DNA of 64,000 nt from [Actinomadura] parvosata subsp. kistnae (GCF_900323885.1 NZ_OOHJ01000022.1:1488001-1552000); one strand, 5' to 3'. Shown: positions 24,363 to 33,274, counted from the first letter of the stretch. A program made the numbers and translations. Notes: generated by a model not told the origin, from the sequence alone.

Positions 24363-26432
24363 TCAGTCGCCGGGGACGGACTCGGTGGCGGTCGGGACCG
24401 GCGGGCTGTCCTGCGGGTCGGGGCTCGGCGGCGCGGCCACCCCGACCGTGAGGGTGATCTGCGTGCCGGACCCGGCGCAGCCTCCCGGCTGGACGCTCTG
24501 CGCGAGGACGGTGCCCACGCGGGCCTCGTCCTCCACCGTCTGCTGCCGCGTCTGTACGGAGAAACCCGCCGCGGCCAGCTCGGCACGGGCGTCCTCACCG
24601 GACCGGCCCACGACCGAGGGGACGGGGGCGCCGTTGCGGGCCACGGTGAGCGCGACCGGGGTGCCGCCCTGGACGCGGGCGCCCGCCTTGGGCCGGGTGG
24701 CCAGCACCTGCCCGTCCGGCTCCGGGGAGCAGGAGCGGGTGATCGGGCCCACCTTGAGCCCGGCGCCGGTGAGCGCCGCCGCCGCGGCCTTGCGCCGCAG
24801 GCCGGTCAGCGCCGGCACGGGCAGGCCGGCCGAGACCTGGAGCGTGACCTTGCTGCCCTGGCTCACGACCGTGCCGGGAGCCGGCCTGCTGGTGAGGACC
24901 TGGCCGATCTTCTGGGGGGCGTCGCGTTCGGTGACGGCGCCGACGGCGAGTCCGGCCCGCTTGAGCGCCTTGGCGGCGGCCTGCCGGTCCAGGCCGGCCA
25001 GGGGCGGGACGGCCACGGTGGCCGGGCGGACCACGGTGGGCGGGTTGTTCAGCGCCGGCTCCTGGGGGCCGCGGGACTGCTGCGCGGGCGGCTCGCCCGT
25101 CGAGGGCTTCTGTGTCGGCGGGGCGGTGGAGGGGGCCTGGGAGGTGAGCGGGGCGTCGCCGGCCTGGGGGGCGGCGGTTTCGGTGTTCCTCCTGGACATC
25201 GTGGGGATGATCACGATGAGGAGTACGGCGGCGGTGGCGAGCAGGGCCGCGCAGACCGCGATGGCCGCCCTGGGCCACCCCCGTCCACGCGCCGCGCCGT
25301 CCGCCGCCACCGGCCCCTCGGGAGGAGCCGGGCCGGACCCGCTCCGTAAGGGCCCACCGCCCTGCCTCGGCACGGGAACCCCGGTGGTGGCGGGTGCGGC
25401 GGTGTCCGGAGGCGGGCGGTAGGCGTCACCCGGCGGGGTGGCGTCCGGGGGGAGGCGGTAGGCGTCGCCCGGTGCGCCGGTCGTCTCCGGCTCGGCCATC
25501 GGGGGCCAGGTGGGCGGCGGCTCGTCGCTGGAGCGGTGCGTCTCGGGTGAGCGCTGCTCCGGCACCAGCGGCGGCGGCACCGCCCGCAGGACGTGCGGCG
25601 GCGGCGAGCGCAGCACTTCGGGCGGCACGCCCTCGGCCGAGTCCCCCAGCAGCTCGTACAGCAGCTCCCTGCTGCTGGGCCGGTTGCGGGCGTCCTTGTC
25701 CAGGCAGGAGGCCACCAGCACGCGCAGCCGCCCGTCGAGCCGCCCCAGCTCGGGCGGGGCGGTCAGGATGCGGTGCAGCACCGGCGCCACGGAGTCCTGG
25801 CCGAACGGGGCGGTGGCGTTGGCGGCGAAGCACATCGTCGCGCCCCACGAGAAGACGTCGGCCGCGCCCGTGACCGCCGACGCGGTGATCTGCTCGGGAG
25901 CCATGTACGCCGGCGTGCCCACCCCGCGCCCGCTCACCGTGGCCGCCGCGTCCAGCACCTTGGCCAGCCCGAAGTCGATGACGCGCGGCCCGTCGGAGCC
26001 GAGCAGCACGTTCTGGGGCTTGAAGTCGCGGTGGACGATGCCCGCCCGGTGGATGGCCGCCAGCGCCGTCGCGGTGCTCACGGCCAGCCGCTCCAGCGCG
26101 CCGTCGCGCCGGGGCCCGGTCAGCGCGACCTCCCTGGCCAGCGAGGGGCCGTCGACGTACTCGCTGACGATGTACGGCCGCCCCTGGTCGAACCCGGCGT
26201 CGACCACCTGCGCCGTACAGAACCTGGCCACGTGCTTGGCCAGCTCCACCTCCCGCAGGAACGCCGCCCGCTCGTCCCCTACGGGCCCGTGCAGCAGCTT
26301 GACCGCGTACGTCTCCCCGCCCCTCGAACCGAGGAACACCGCGCCCTGCCCGCCTTCACCGAGACGCCCGGTGAGGACGTACTCCCCCAGTCGCTGCGGG
26401 TCCCCCGTTCTGAGCGGCTGCGCCGTTGGCAC
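24363..26432 (-). CDS. PASTA-repeat Ser/Thr protein kinase, membrane-anchored
   Basis: 689 aa from GTG 26432. Kinase domain residues ~16-275: Gly loop GRLGEGGQGAVFLG, catalytic Lys45, HRDFKPQN (134-141; Phe where Leu is usual), DFG 153-155, and APE in YMAPEQI. A Pro-rich linker and one membrane helix (~388-410, AIAVCAALLATAAVLLIVII) lead to three PASTA repeats (about 470-540, 541-607, 608-675), with conserved GQVL/GTVL and GSKVTLQV-type ends. PASTA domains bind muropeptide or lipid II, so a cell-wall-sensing PknB-like role is likely. First of three tandem kinases on this strand, though furthest 3'. Confidence 0.9.
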   Translation of the reverse strand: MPTAQPLRTGDPQRLGEYVLTGRLGEGGQGAVFLGSRGGETYAVKLLHGPVGDERAAFLREVELAKHVARFCTAQVVDAGFDQGRPYIVSEYVDGPSLAREVALTGPRRDGALERLAVSTATALAAIHRAGIVHRDFKPQNVLLGSDGPRVIDFGLAKVLDAAATVSGRGVGTPAYMAPEQITASAVTGAADVFSWGATMCFAANATAPFGQDSVAPVLHRILTAPPELGRLDGRLRVLVASCLDKDARNRPSSRELLYELLGDSAEGVPPEVLRSPPPHVLRAVPPPLVPEQRSPETHRSSDEPPPTWPPMAEPETTGAPGDAYRLPPDATPPGDAYRPPPDTAAPATTGVPVPRQGGGPLRSGSGPAPPEGPVAADGAARGRGWPRAAIAVCAALLATAAVLLIVIIPTMSRRNTETAAPQAGDAPLTSQAPSTAPPTQKPSTGEPPAQQSRGPQEPALNNPPTVVRPATVAVPPLAGLDRQAAAKALKRAGLAVGAVTERDAPQKIGQVLTSRPAPGTVVSQGSKVTLQVSAGLPVPALTGLRRKAAAAALTGAGLKVGPITRSCSPEPDGQVLATRPKAGARVQGGTPVALTVARNGAPVPSVVGRSGEDARAELAAAGFSVQTRQQTVEDEARVGTVLAQSVQPGGCAGSGTQITLTVGVAAPPSPDPQDSPPVPTATESVPGD

Positions 26433-26538
26433 GGGCGTCTCCCCTCGCCGCCACTCTTTCTGCTCTCTACTGAAAGCAACGGGCCGCGAACAGTCAACGG
26501 TGCTCAGGCCAATCGCCGCCTGAACGTGACACAGCAAG

Positions 26539-28134
26539 TCAGGACGTACGGGCGACCTTGCCCGAATACGTCACTTCGTCCTTACCGTCGCGGGTGACCT
26601 TGATGGCCATCTGGTTCGCGTCGGAGGTGGGGGACATCCGGAGCGTCCCCGGATAGCACTCCTCGCCCCGCACCTGGTCGAGCAGGAAGACGGGGCCGCT
26701 GCCCGTCCGTGCGAGGCGGCCCGAGCAGTGCAGGTCGGCGCCCCAGCGCATCGCGCCGCCGTCGTCGCCGGTCAGGCGCAGCTCGACGGGGAAGACGCGG
26801 CCGGCGCTGAAGTGCTCGGCGGAGCCCGTCCACGTGCCCGCCAGCCCTTCGGCCGCGCCGCGCGTCCAGAGCAGGAGCCCTCCCGCGGCGGCCGCCACCC
26901 CCAACGCCACCACGGCCGCCTGCCAGGGCCGGATCCGCCTGCGCCCGGGTGCCGGGCGGTCGCGGGCCTTCGCCTTGGCGCGGGCCGCGATCAAGGGGGC
27001 GGTGATGGCGGGGAAGCTCGTGGTCGGATCGGGATCGGTGATCACGCCGGGCGCGGCCTCGGCCGCCCCCAGACCCACGACGGCGCTCAAGCGCGCGCTG
27101 CCGGCCCGGCCCGTTCCACCGGCCCGTTCACGACCGCTCCCGGCCTCCCGCCCGCGGCCAGAGCGGGCATCCCGCTCACGGCCGTCACCGACCTCCCGCT
27201 CGGGACCATCACCGGCCTCACGCTCGGGACCATCGCCGGCCTCACGCTCGCGACCGTCACCGGCGTCCGGCTCGCGGCCGGTCCCGCCGACGGCGAGCAT
27301 CGCCGCCGTGGGCAGCACGTCGCCCACCCCGGCCGCCTCCTGCCCGAGCAGCAGCCGCAGCACCTCCTCGGCGTCCGGCCGCTCCCCCGGCTCGGCGGCC
27401 AGGCACGCCTCGACGATCTCCCGCAGCCGCCCGCCCAGCGCCCCGAGGTCGGGCTTGCCGTACAGGACGCGGGCCAGCACCTCCTGGTGCGTGCCCGCCG
27501 TGTACGCGTGCCGCCCCGTCGCCGTGTACGCCACCGTCAGCCCCCAGGCCCACATGTCGGCGGCCGGCCCGGCGCTCTCGCCCTTCATCCGCTCGGGCGC
27601 CATGTAGGCGGGTGTGCCCACGGGCAGGTGCGTCGTGGTGACGGCGGCGTCCATCAGCCGCGACACCCCGAAGTCGATGACGCGCGGCCCGTCGATGCCG
27701 AGCAGCACGTTGCCGGGCTTGAAGTCGCGGTGCACGACCCCGGCCCGGTGGATGGCGCCGAGTGCGGTGGCGGTGCCGATGGCCAGCCGTTCCAGTGAGC
27801 CGCCCCGGCGGGGGCCCTCCTCGACGACGAGCTCGCGCAGGGAGGGGCCGTCGACGTACTCGCTGACCAGGTAGGGCCGGTCTCCTTCGAGGTCGGCGTC
27901 GAGGAGCTGCGCCGTGCAGAACGCCGCGACCTTCCTGACGGCCTCGACCTCGCCGAGGAAGCGCCGGCGCGCGTCCTGGTCGGCGGACAGGCTGGCGTGC
28001 AGCAGCTTGACGGCGACCGGCGCGCCTTGCGGCGATGCGCCCAGATAGACGACGCCTTGGCCGCCCTGACCGAGCCTGCGTGTCAGCCGGTACGCCCCCA
28101 ACTGCCGTGGGTCATCGGCACGTAGCTCGGACAT
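26539..28134 (-). CDS. Ser/Thr protein kinase with extracellular WTGSAEH domain and internal repeat
   Basis: 531 aa. Kinase residues ~15-270 with Lys43, HRDFKP (135-140) and DFG 154-156, all intact. Residues ~286-345 are a low-complexity GDGxEREA-type repeat. A single helix (~408-428, AAVVALGVAAAAGGLLLW) precedes a ~95-aa extracellular domain: GTWTGSAEH, RVFPVELRL, MRWGADLHCSGRL, EECYPGTLRM, DEVTYSGKVAR. Two cysteines could form a disulfide. The kinase and outer domain are both paralogous to the next gene (28183). Ligand unknown. It probably arose by tandem duplication. Confidence 0.9.
   Translation of the reverse strand: MSELRADDPRQLGAYRLTRRLGQGGQGVVYLGASPQGAPVAVKLLHASLSADQDARRRFLGEVEAVRKVAAFCTAQLLDADLEGDRPYLVSEYVDGPSLRELVVEEGPRRGGSLERLAIGTATALGAIHRAGVVHRDFKPGNVLLGIDGPRVIDFGVSRLMDAAVTTTHLPVGTPAYMAPERMKGESAGPAADMWAWGLTVAYTATGRHAYTAGTHQEVLARVLYGKPDLGALGGRLREIVEACLAAEPGERPDAEEVLRLLLGQEAAGVGDVLPTAAMLAVGGTGREPDAGDGREREAGDGPEREAGDGPEREVGDGRERDARSGRGREAGSGRERAGGTGRAGSARLSAVVGLGAAEAAPGVITDPDPTTSFPAITAPLIAARAKAKARDRPAPGRRRIRPWQAAVVALGVAAAAGGLLLWTRGAAEGLAGTWTGSAEHFSAGRVFPVELRLTGDDGGAMRWGADLHCSGRLARTGSGPVFLLDQVRGEECYPGTLRMSPTSDANQMAIKVTRDGKDEVTYSGKVARTS
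27160..27290. repeat. 24-bp tandem repeat inside the kinase juxtamembrane region
   Basis: About five copies of a 24-nt unit (GACCATCGCCGGCCTCACGC core, with neighbouring variation) encode an eight-residue motif GDGREREA/GDGPEREA on the minus strand. The number and order of copies could vary between strains without frame change. Confidence 0.7.
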
Positions 28135-28182
28135 ATCATTCCATTATGCCGCCCGGACCAGGATGCGAGCGGCATACCGAGA

Positions 28183-29583
28183 TCAAGAGCCGCGGGAGAC
28201 CTTCCCCGCGTACGTGACCTCGTCCTGCCCCTTGCGCGTCACGCTGACGGCGGCCCGGTCGGGGTCGGCGGACGGGACGAAACGCAGCGTTCCCGGGTAG
28301 CACGCCTCGCCCTTGACCTGGTCGAGCGTGAACACCAGCGGGTTCCCGCCGGGCTTGAGCCGCCCGGAGCAGTGCAGGTCGGCGCCCCAGCGCATGCTGG
28401 ACCTGCCCCCGGCCCGCAGGCGCAGCTCCACCGGGAAGACCCGCCCCGCCGTCGGGTGCTCGGCCGACCCCGTCCACGTGCCGTCCAGGCTGGGCGCGGC
28501 GTCGCGGGTCACGGACGCGGAAGGCGTACGGGAAGGCGGGGCCACCTGTGGAGGACCGGCCGCCACCGGCTCCCGGCTCGCGGCCCACCACAGCACGCCG
28601 CCGGCGACCGCCACGGCCACCCCGACGGCCGCCGCCACCACGACCTGACGCCCCCGCCACCACCGCCGCCGGGCGGGCGTCTCCGTGCGGGCCTCCGCAT
28701 CGGGGCTCGGACCGGTGTCGTCCTCAGGACCGACGGGAGCAGGGCCGACGGCGGCGAGGGCGCCGGTCGTCAGGACGTCGTCCGCCCCCGGCTCGTGCCC
28801 CAGCAACCACCGCAGCACCTCCTCCGCGTCCGGCCGCTCCCGTGGATCATGACGGAGGCACGCCTCCACGACCTCCCGCAGCGGCCCGCCCAGCGTGCCG
28901 AGGTCGGGCTTGCCGTACAGGATCCTGGCCAGCACCTCCTGGTAGGTGTCGGCCCGGTACGCGTGCCGCCCCGTCGCGGTGTAGGCGACGGTCAGCCCCC
29001 ACGCCCACAGGTCGGCCGCGGGCCCGGCGGTCTCTCCCTGCACGCGTTCGGGCGCCAGGTAGGCGGGGGTGCCGAGGGAGACGCCGGTGGTGCTGGCGGC
29101 GGCGTCCATGAGCCGGGAGACCCCGAAGTCGATGACGCGCGGCCCATCGATGCCGAGCAGCACGTTGGGGGGCTTGAAGTCGCGGTGCACGACCCCGGCC
29201 CGGTGGATGGCGCCGAGGGCGGTGGCGGTGCCGATGGCCAGGCGGTGCAGCGACCCGCCGGAGCGCGGCCCCTTCTCGGTCACGTGCTGGGCGAGCGAGG
29301 GGCCTTCGACGTACTCGCTGACCAGGTAGGGGCGGTCGCCGTCGAGGTCGGCGTCGAGGAGCTGGGCGGTGCAGAACGCGGCCACCCGCCGCACGGCGTC
29401 CATCTCGCCGAGGAAGCGCCGCCGCACGTCGGGGTCGCCGGAGAGCCGGGCGTGCATGAGCTTGATCGCGACGAGTGACCCCTGCGGCGACTCGCCGAGG
29501 TAGACGACCCCCTGGCCGCCCTGCCCAAGCCGGCGCAGGACACGGTAGTTCCCCAGCCGGGAGGGGTCGTCAGCGTGGGGCAT
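28183..29583 (-). CDS. Ser/Thr protein kinase with extracellular WTGSAEH domain
   Basis: 466 aa. Kinase ~15-265: GQGGQGVVYLG loop (20-30), Lys41, HRDFKPPN (133-140), DFG 152-154, YLAPERV. Membrane helix ~313-335 (VVVAAAVGVAVAVAGGVLWW), then an outer domain ~366-466 that closely parallels the 26539 gene (GTWTGSAEH, RVFPVELRL, MRWGADLHCSGRL, YPGTLRF, DEVTYAGKVSRGS). Start ATG 29583. It lies 48 nt upstream of the next kinase gene; likely the first gene of a kinase transcript. The outer domain has no family name I can give. Confidence 0.9.
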   Translation of the reverse strand: MPHADDPSRLGNYRVLRRLGQGGQGVVYLGESPQGSLVAIKLMHARLSGDPDVRRRFLGEMDAVRRVAAFCTAQLLDADLDGDRPYLVSEYVEGPSLAQHVTEKGPRSGGSLHRLAIGTATALGAIHRAGVVHRDFKPPNVLLGIDGPRVIDFGVSRLMDAAASTTGVSLGTPAYLAPERVQGETAGPAADLWAWGLTVAYTATGRHAYRADTYQEVLARILYGKPDLGTLGGPLREVVEACLRHDPRERPDAEEVLRWLLGHEPGADDVLTTGALAAVGPAPVGPEDDTGPSPDAEARTETPARRRWWRGRQVVVAAAVGVAVAVAGGVLWWAASREPVAAGPPQVAPPSRTPSASVTRDAAPSLDGTWTGSAEHPTAGRVFPVELRLRAGGRSSMRWGADLHCSGRLKPGGNPLVFTLDQVKGEACYPGTLRFVPSADPDRAAVSVTRKGQDEVTYAGKVSRGS

Positions 29584-29613
29584 AGGGCGTCATTATGACA
29601 GCAACCCCAGGCG

Positions 29614-30420
29614 TCACAGCAGTGCCGCGTACTCGTCCAGCAGGGGCAGCACCACGTCGGCGGGCGCGCTGGGCAGGTTGGCGACGACCTGGGTGATCCC
29701 CAGCGAGGCGTAGTAGTCGAGCTTCTCCCTGGTGGGCAGCGTGGCGAACGGGATCACCTCCGCCGCCGGGCGCCCGGCCTTCTCGCACGCCTCCCGCAGC
29801 GCCGGCAGCGCCGCCTTGATGCCGCGCCCGCCGATCGGCATCCATCCGTCGGCGTACTCGGCGACGTGCGCGAACAGCTTCGGGCCCGCGGCCCCGCCCA
29901 GGTAGACGGGCGGCACCTGGACGGGCTTGGGCCAGGACCAGGAGGGCTCGAAGCCGTCGAAGGAGGCCACCTCGTCGCGCCACAGCGCTTGCATGGCCAG
30001 GACGTTGCGCCGGGCCACCTCGCGCCGCTCGCGGTAGGGGACGCCGTGGTTCTCGATCTCCTCCACGTTCCAGCCGAACCCGACGCCGACGACCACGCGC
30101 CCGCCGGACAGGTGGTCGAGCGAGGCGATCGCCTTGGCCGTGACGACGGGGTCGCGCTGGGCGGCGAGCAGGATGCCGGTGCCGACGCGCAGGGTGCGGG
30201 TGGCCGCCGCCGCGTAGGACAGGGCGACGAGGGGGTCGAGCGTGCGCTTGTACTCCTCGGGCAGCTCCGCCCCGCTGGGGTGCGGGGTGCGGCGGGAGAC
30301 GGGGATGTGGGTGTGCTCGGGGACGTACAGGGAGTCGAAGCCGCGCTCCTCCAGCGCCCTGGCCAACTCGTGGACGGGCATGGCCAGGTCCGTGGCGAAC
30401 ATCGTGACCCCGAGCCTCAT
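29614..30420 (-). CDS. LLM-class F420-dependent oxidoreductase
   Basis: 268 aa TIM-barrel enzyme. MRLGVTMFATDLAMPVHELARALEERGFDSLYVPEHTHIP is the F420-type (TIGR03619-like) N-terminus, followed by the IASLDHLSGGRVVVGVGFGWN and PPVYLGGAAGPKLFAHVAEYADGW motifs. Start ATG 30420 behind GGGAG; an upstream GTG (30444) is possible. It is divergent from two other LLM genes over a 90-bp gap with a TetR-type palindrome, and convergent with nothing close (the kinase start is 30 nt beyond its stop). Confidence 0.85.
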   Translation of the reverse strand: MRLGVTMFATDLAMPVHELARALEERGFDSLYVPEHTHIPVSRRTPHPSGAELPEEYKRTLDPLVALSYAAAATRTLRVGTGILLAAQRDPVVTAKAIASLDHLSGGRVVVGVGFGWNVEEIENHGVPYRERREVARRNVLAMQALWRDEVASFDGFEPSWSWPKPVQVPPVYLGGAAGPKLFAHVAEYADGWMPIGGRGIKAALPALREACEKAGRPAAEVIPFATLPTREKLDYYASLGITQVVANLPSAPADVVLPLLDEYAALL

Positions 30421-30438
30421 GCGACACTCCCTACGGTG

Positions 30439-30458
30439 AACCAAGCGATTGCTCGGTT
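30439..30458. promoter_or_regulatory. TetR-type operator candidate between divergent LLM genes
   Basis: AACCAAGC (30439-30446), GATT, GCTCGGTT (30451-30458): a 20-bp inverted repeat with one mismatched pair, in the style of the ACCAAGC...GCTTGGT sites used by actinobacterial TetR regulators of acyl-CoA metabolism. The TetR gene at 32610 is the nearest candidate, but its own start carries a different palindrome. Confidence 0.55.
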
Positions 30459-30509
30459 AAGATTTCCAGAGTACCTTGCAGAAGACCATCCCGCGGAAAG
30501 AGGTCCCCG

Positions 30510-31757
30510 GTGAAGTTTTCTATCTTCCTGAATCCGCAAATTCCAGGCTCTGGTTACGCCGCCGAGGAGAACGCCAGGGCCAAGCGGCCCATCGGGCGCG
30601 ACACGGAGTCGTACCAGAGGTTGCTGCACGAGGTACGGGAGATAGCCGTCCACGCCGACCAGGTCGGGTTCGACGCGCTGATGATGACCGAGCACCACTT
30701 CCACTCGGAAGGCATGGAGTTCTCGGTCAACCCGCTGATGTTCCTCACCGACCTCGCCGCCAGGACCGAGCGCATCCTGCTCGCCCCGCTCGGCCTCGTG
30801 CTGCCCGCGTGGGACCCGATCAGGGCGGCCGAGGACGTGGCGCTGCTCGACCAGTTCTGCAAGGGCCGGCTGCGGCTCGGCGTGGCCCGCGGCTACCAGA
30901 ACCGCTGGATGAACGTGCTGGGCCAGCGCTGGCACGCCGCCGCCGCCCGCTCCGACGGCTCGGCGTCCGACACGCGCAACTTCGACGTCTTCGGCGAGGT
31001 GCTGAAGATCATGAAGATGGCGTGGACGCAGGAGACGGTCCGCTACAAGTCGGACGTGCTCGACTACCAGGTGCCCTACCCGTACGAGGGCATCGAGGGC
31101 TGGCCCGCCCAGGAGTGGACCCGCACGTTCGGCTCCCCCGAGGAGATGGACGAGAACGGCACCATCAAGGCCGTCTCCGTCTGCCCCCGCCCCTACCAGA
31201 ACCCGCACCCGGAGCTGTGGCAGCCGTTCACGATCTCCGACCGGTCGGTCATCAGGGCCGCCCAGGAGGACATCCTGCCGTGGATGTTCACCCCCAACCC
31301 CGACGACCACGCCCAGAAGGCGAAGCTGTACCAGGAGGAGTCGGCCAAGCAGGGCCGCCACTACAAGCTGGGCGAGCACACCGGCATCCTCAAGATCGTC
31401 GGCATCGCCGACACCACGGAGGAGGCCATCAACACCTTCGGCCGCAGCATCCCGAAGGACTTCGCCGCCTTCTTCGGCCCCTTCGGCTACCTGGAGGTGC
31501 TGCGCAAGAAGGAGGACGAGAAGCACCAGCCGATCTCCCCCGAGAAGGGCGACGCCAGGCGCATGAACGACGTCGAGATGGCGCTGTTCGGCACCCCCGA
31601 CGACGTCAAGCGCGGCATCCAGCGCATGCTCGACCGCATGCCGGACCTGGAGTGGTTCGGCCTCTACATGCAGGGCCAGCAGGGCGTGCTGCCGCTCGAC
31701 ACGGTCAAGCGCAACCTGGAGCTGTTCGCGACCAAGGTCGCGCCGGAGTTCCGATGA
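30510..31757 (+). CDS. LLM-class flavin-dependent oxidoreductase (LuxA-like)
   Basis: 415 aa, longer than the two neighbouring LLM enzymes because of inserts. MKFSIFLNPQIPGSG start, then VHADQVGFDALMMTEHHFHSEGM (typical of the luciferase alpha-chain group), LLDQFCKGRLRLGVARGYQNRWM, and a C-terminal LDRMPDLEWFGLYMQGQQG. GTG 30510 follows GAAAGAGG. Its stop overlaps the next LLM gene (ATGA at 31754), so the two are co-translated. Probably an FMNH2-dependent monooxygenase; substrate unknown. Confidence 0.85.
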   Translation: MKFSIFLNPQIPGSGYAAEENARAKRPIGRDTESYQRLLHEVREIAVHADQVGFDALMMTEHHFHSEGMEFSVNPLMFLTDLAARTERILLAPLGLVLPAWDPIRAAEDVALLDQFCKGRLRLGVARGYQNRWMNVLGQRWHAAAARSDGSASDTRNFDVFGEVLKIMKMAWTQETVRYKSDVLDYQVPYPYEGIEGWPAQEWTRTFGSPEEMDENGTIKAVSVCPRPYQNPHPELWQPFTISDRSVIRAAQEDILPWMFTPNPDDHAQKAKLYQEESAKQGRHYKLGEHTGILKIVGIADTTEEAINTFGRSIPKDFAAFFGPFGYLEVLRKKEDEKHQPISPEKGDARRMNDVEMALFGTPDDVKRGIQRMLDRMPDLEWFGLYMQGQQGVLPLDTVKRNLELFATKVAPEFR

Positions 31758-32626
31758 GGTACTGGCTGGGGGCCTCGTTCGTCGACACCGGCCAGTTCGT
31801 GGAGCTGGCGCGGGCGGCCGAGCGGTGCGGCTTCGACACGCTGACGCTCTCCGACCACCTCTTCTACGCCGACTTCGCCTCGCCGTACCCGTACTCGTCG
31901 TCGGGCCGGCCCCGCTGGGACGCGAGCACGCACTGGCCGGACGTGTGGGTGACGATCGGCGCGATGGCCGCCGTCACCACCACCCTGCGCTTCTCCCCGA
32001 ACGTCTACATCGCCCCGGCCCGCGACCTGTTCACCGTGGCCAAGCAGGTCTCCACGGCCGCGGTGCTGTCGCACGACCGGGTCACGTTCGGGGTGGGGGT
32101 GGGCTGGTGCGAGGAGGAGTTCGTCGGCACCGGACAGGACTTCCACACGCGGGGCCGCCGCCTCAACGCGATGATCCCCGTGCTGCGCGAGCTGTGGGCG
32201 GGCGAGACGGTCACCGTCGAGGGCCTGCCGCCGCTGTCGATCTGCCCCACGCCGGAGCGGCCGATCCCGGTCCTGGTGGGCGGCGACAGCGAGGCGGCCC
32301 TGCGCCGGGCCGCGCGGCTGGGCGACGGCTGGATCGGCAACCGCATCTACACCGAGGAGCAGTTCGACGACGTCCTCGCCGCCCTGCGCCGCCATCTCGA
32401 CGCCAACGGCCGGTCGCTCGACGGCTTCGAGGTCATCGCCCCGCTCGCGGTGCTGCCGGACGCCGACACGTACCGGCGCTTCGAGGCCAAGGGCGTGACG
32501 GGCACCATGGCCGCCCCGTGGTGGCTGGCCACCGACGAGGAGAAGGCCAGGTACGGCGCCGACTCGCTCGACCTCAAGATCGCCACCATGGAGCGCTTCG
32601 CCGAGGAGGTCATCGCGAAGACCTGA
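31754..32626 (+). CDS. LLM-class F420-dependent oxidoreductase
   Basis: 290 aa. Motifs: YWLGASFVDTGQFVELARAAERCGFDTLTLSDHLFY, LSHDRVTFGVGVGWCEEEF, and RPIPVLVGGDSEAALRRAARLGDGWIG, all standard for the F420-type LLM family. ATG 31754 overlaps the previous gene by 4 nt. The last 17 nt overlap the convergent TetR. Together with 30510 and the divergent 29614 it makes a three-enzyme LLM cluster, perhaps acting on one xenobiotic or lipid-derived substrate (inference). Confidence 0.85.
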   Translation: MRYWLGASFVDTGQFVELARAAERCGFDTLTLSDHLFYADFASPYPYSSSGRPRWDASTHWPDVWVTIGAMAAVTTTLRFSPNVYIAPARDLFTVAKQVSTAAVLSHDRVTFGVGVGWCEEEFVGTGQDFHTRGRRLNAMIPVLRELWAGETVTVEGLPPLSICPTPERPIPVLVGGDSEAALRRAARLGDGWIGNRIYTEEQFDDVLAALRRHLDANGRSLDGFEVIAPLAVLPDADTYRRFEAKGVTGTMAAPWWLATDEEKARYGADSLDLKIATMERFAEEVIAKT

Positions 32627-33158
32627 GCCCGAGCTCGGCCATGGCGGCCTCGACGAGCGCGGCGGGCATCTCGTCCATGACGCCGACCCGGATCAGGGCC
32701 GCCAGCCCGAGGTAGGTCGCGTAGCCGGCCAGCACCCGCCGTTCCGCCTCTTCCGGCGGCTGGCCGGCTGCCTCCAGGCACGCCCGCATGTACGCCAGCC
32801 GCCGCTCGCTCACCCGCCGGGCCACCTCCCGCACGAGGGGGTCGTCGGCCTCGCTGATCAGCCGGAACGAGACGGCCGCGTCGTGCCGGTCACCGAAGGC
32901 CCGCCCCAGTAGGGCCCGCATGCGCGCCACCGGCTCGCGTACCGTCTCCAGCTCCGCGATGACTTCTTCGGTCGCGGCCTCCCACCGCCGCAGCGCCGCC
33001 TCCAGGAGCGCCTGCCGGTTGCGGAAGTGCCAGTAGAAACTGCCCTTGGACACACCCAGCCGTACTGCGACCGGCTCCACGGCGACCGCGGCCGGCCCAC
33101 CTTCCGCCAACGCCTCCAGCGCCGCCCGCGCCCAGTCGTCCGCGTTCAACCGTCTCAC
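32610..33158 (-). CDS. TetR-family regulator of the LLM cluster
   Basis: 182 aa. N-terminal TetR domain: NADDWARAALEALAEGGPAAVAVEPVAVRLGVSKGSFYWHFRNRQALLEAAL. Ligand-binding domain with RLISEADDPLVREVARRVSERRLAYMRACLEAAGQPPEEAE. GTG 33158 is preferred because the region upstream is a large palindrome. Convergent with the LLM operon (17-nt overlap). Autoregulation at 33165-33194 is very likely; control of the LLM genes is inferred from position only. Confidence 0.83.
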   Translation of the reverse strand: MRRLNADDWARAALEALAEGGPAAVAVEPVAVRLGVSKGSFYWHFRNRQALLEAALRRWEAATEEVIAELETVREPVARMRALLGRAFGDRHDAAVSFRLISEADDPLVREVARRVSERRLAYMRACLEAAGQPPEEAERRVLAGYATYLGLAALIRVGVMDEMPAALVEAAMAELGLRSSR

Positions 33159-33164
33159 CCGCTC

Positions 33165-33194
33165 AGCCTTCCATACGAGATCGTATGGAAGGCT
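33165..33194. promoter_or_regulatory. TetR operator: 14-bp perfect arms, two-base centre
   Basis: Arm AGCCTTCCATACGA (33165-33178), centre GA, arm TCGTATGGAAGGCT (33181-33194). It lies immediately upstream of the TetR start (33158). Length and symmetry are those of a high-affinity TetR site; I see no second copy elsewhere in the window. Confidence 0.8.
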
Positions 33195-33274
33195 CCGCAG
33201 CGAGGGCTTCAGTATGTGGGCCGCGTCCGGAGCGCGGCCACCCTTTGCACGTGGGCGCAAAGGGTGGACACGCC

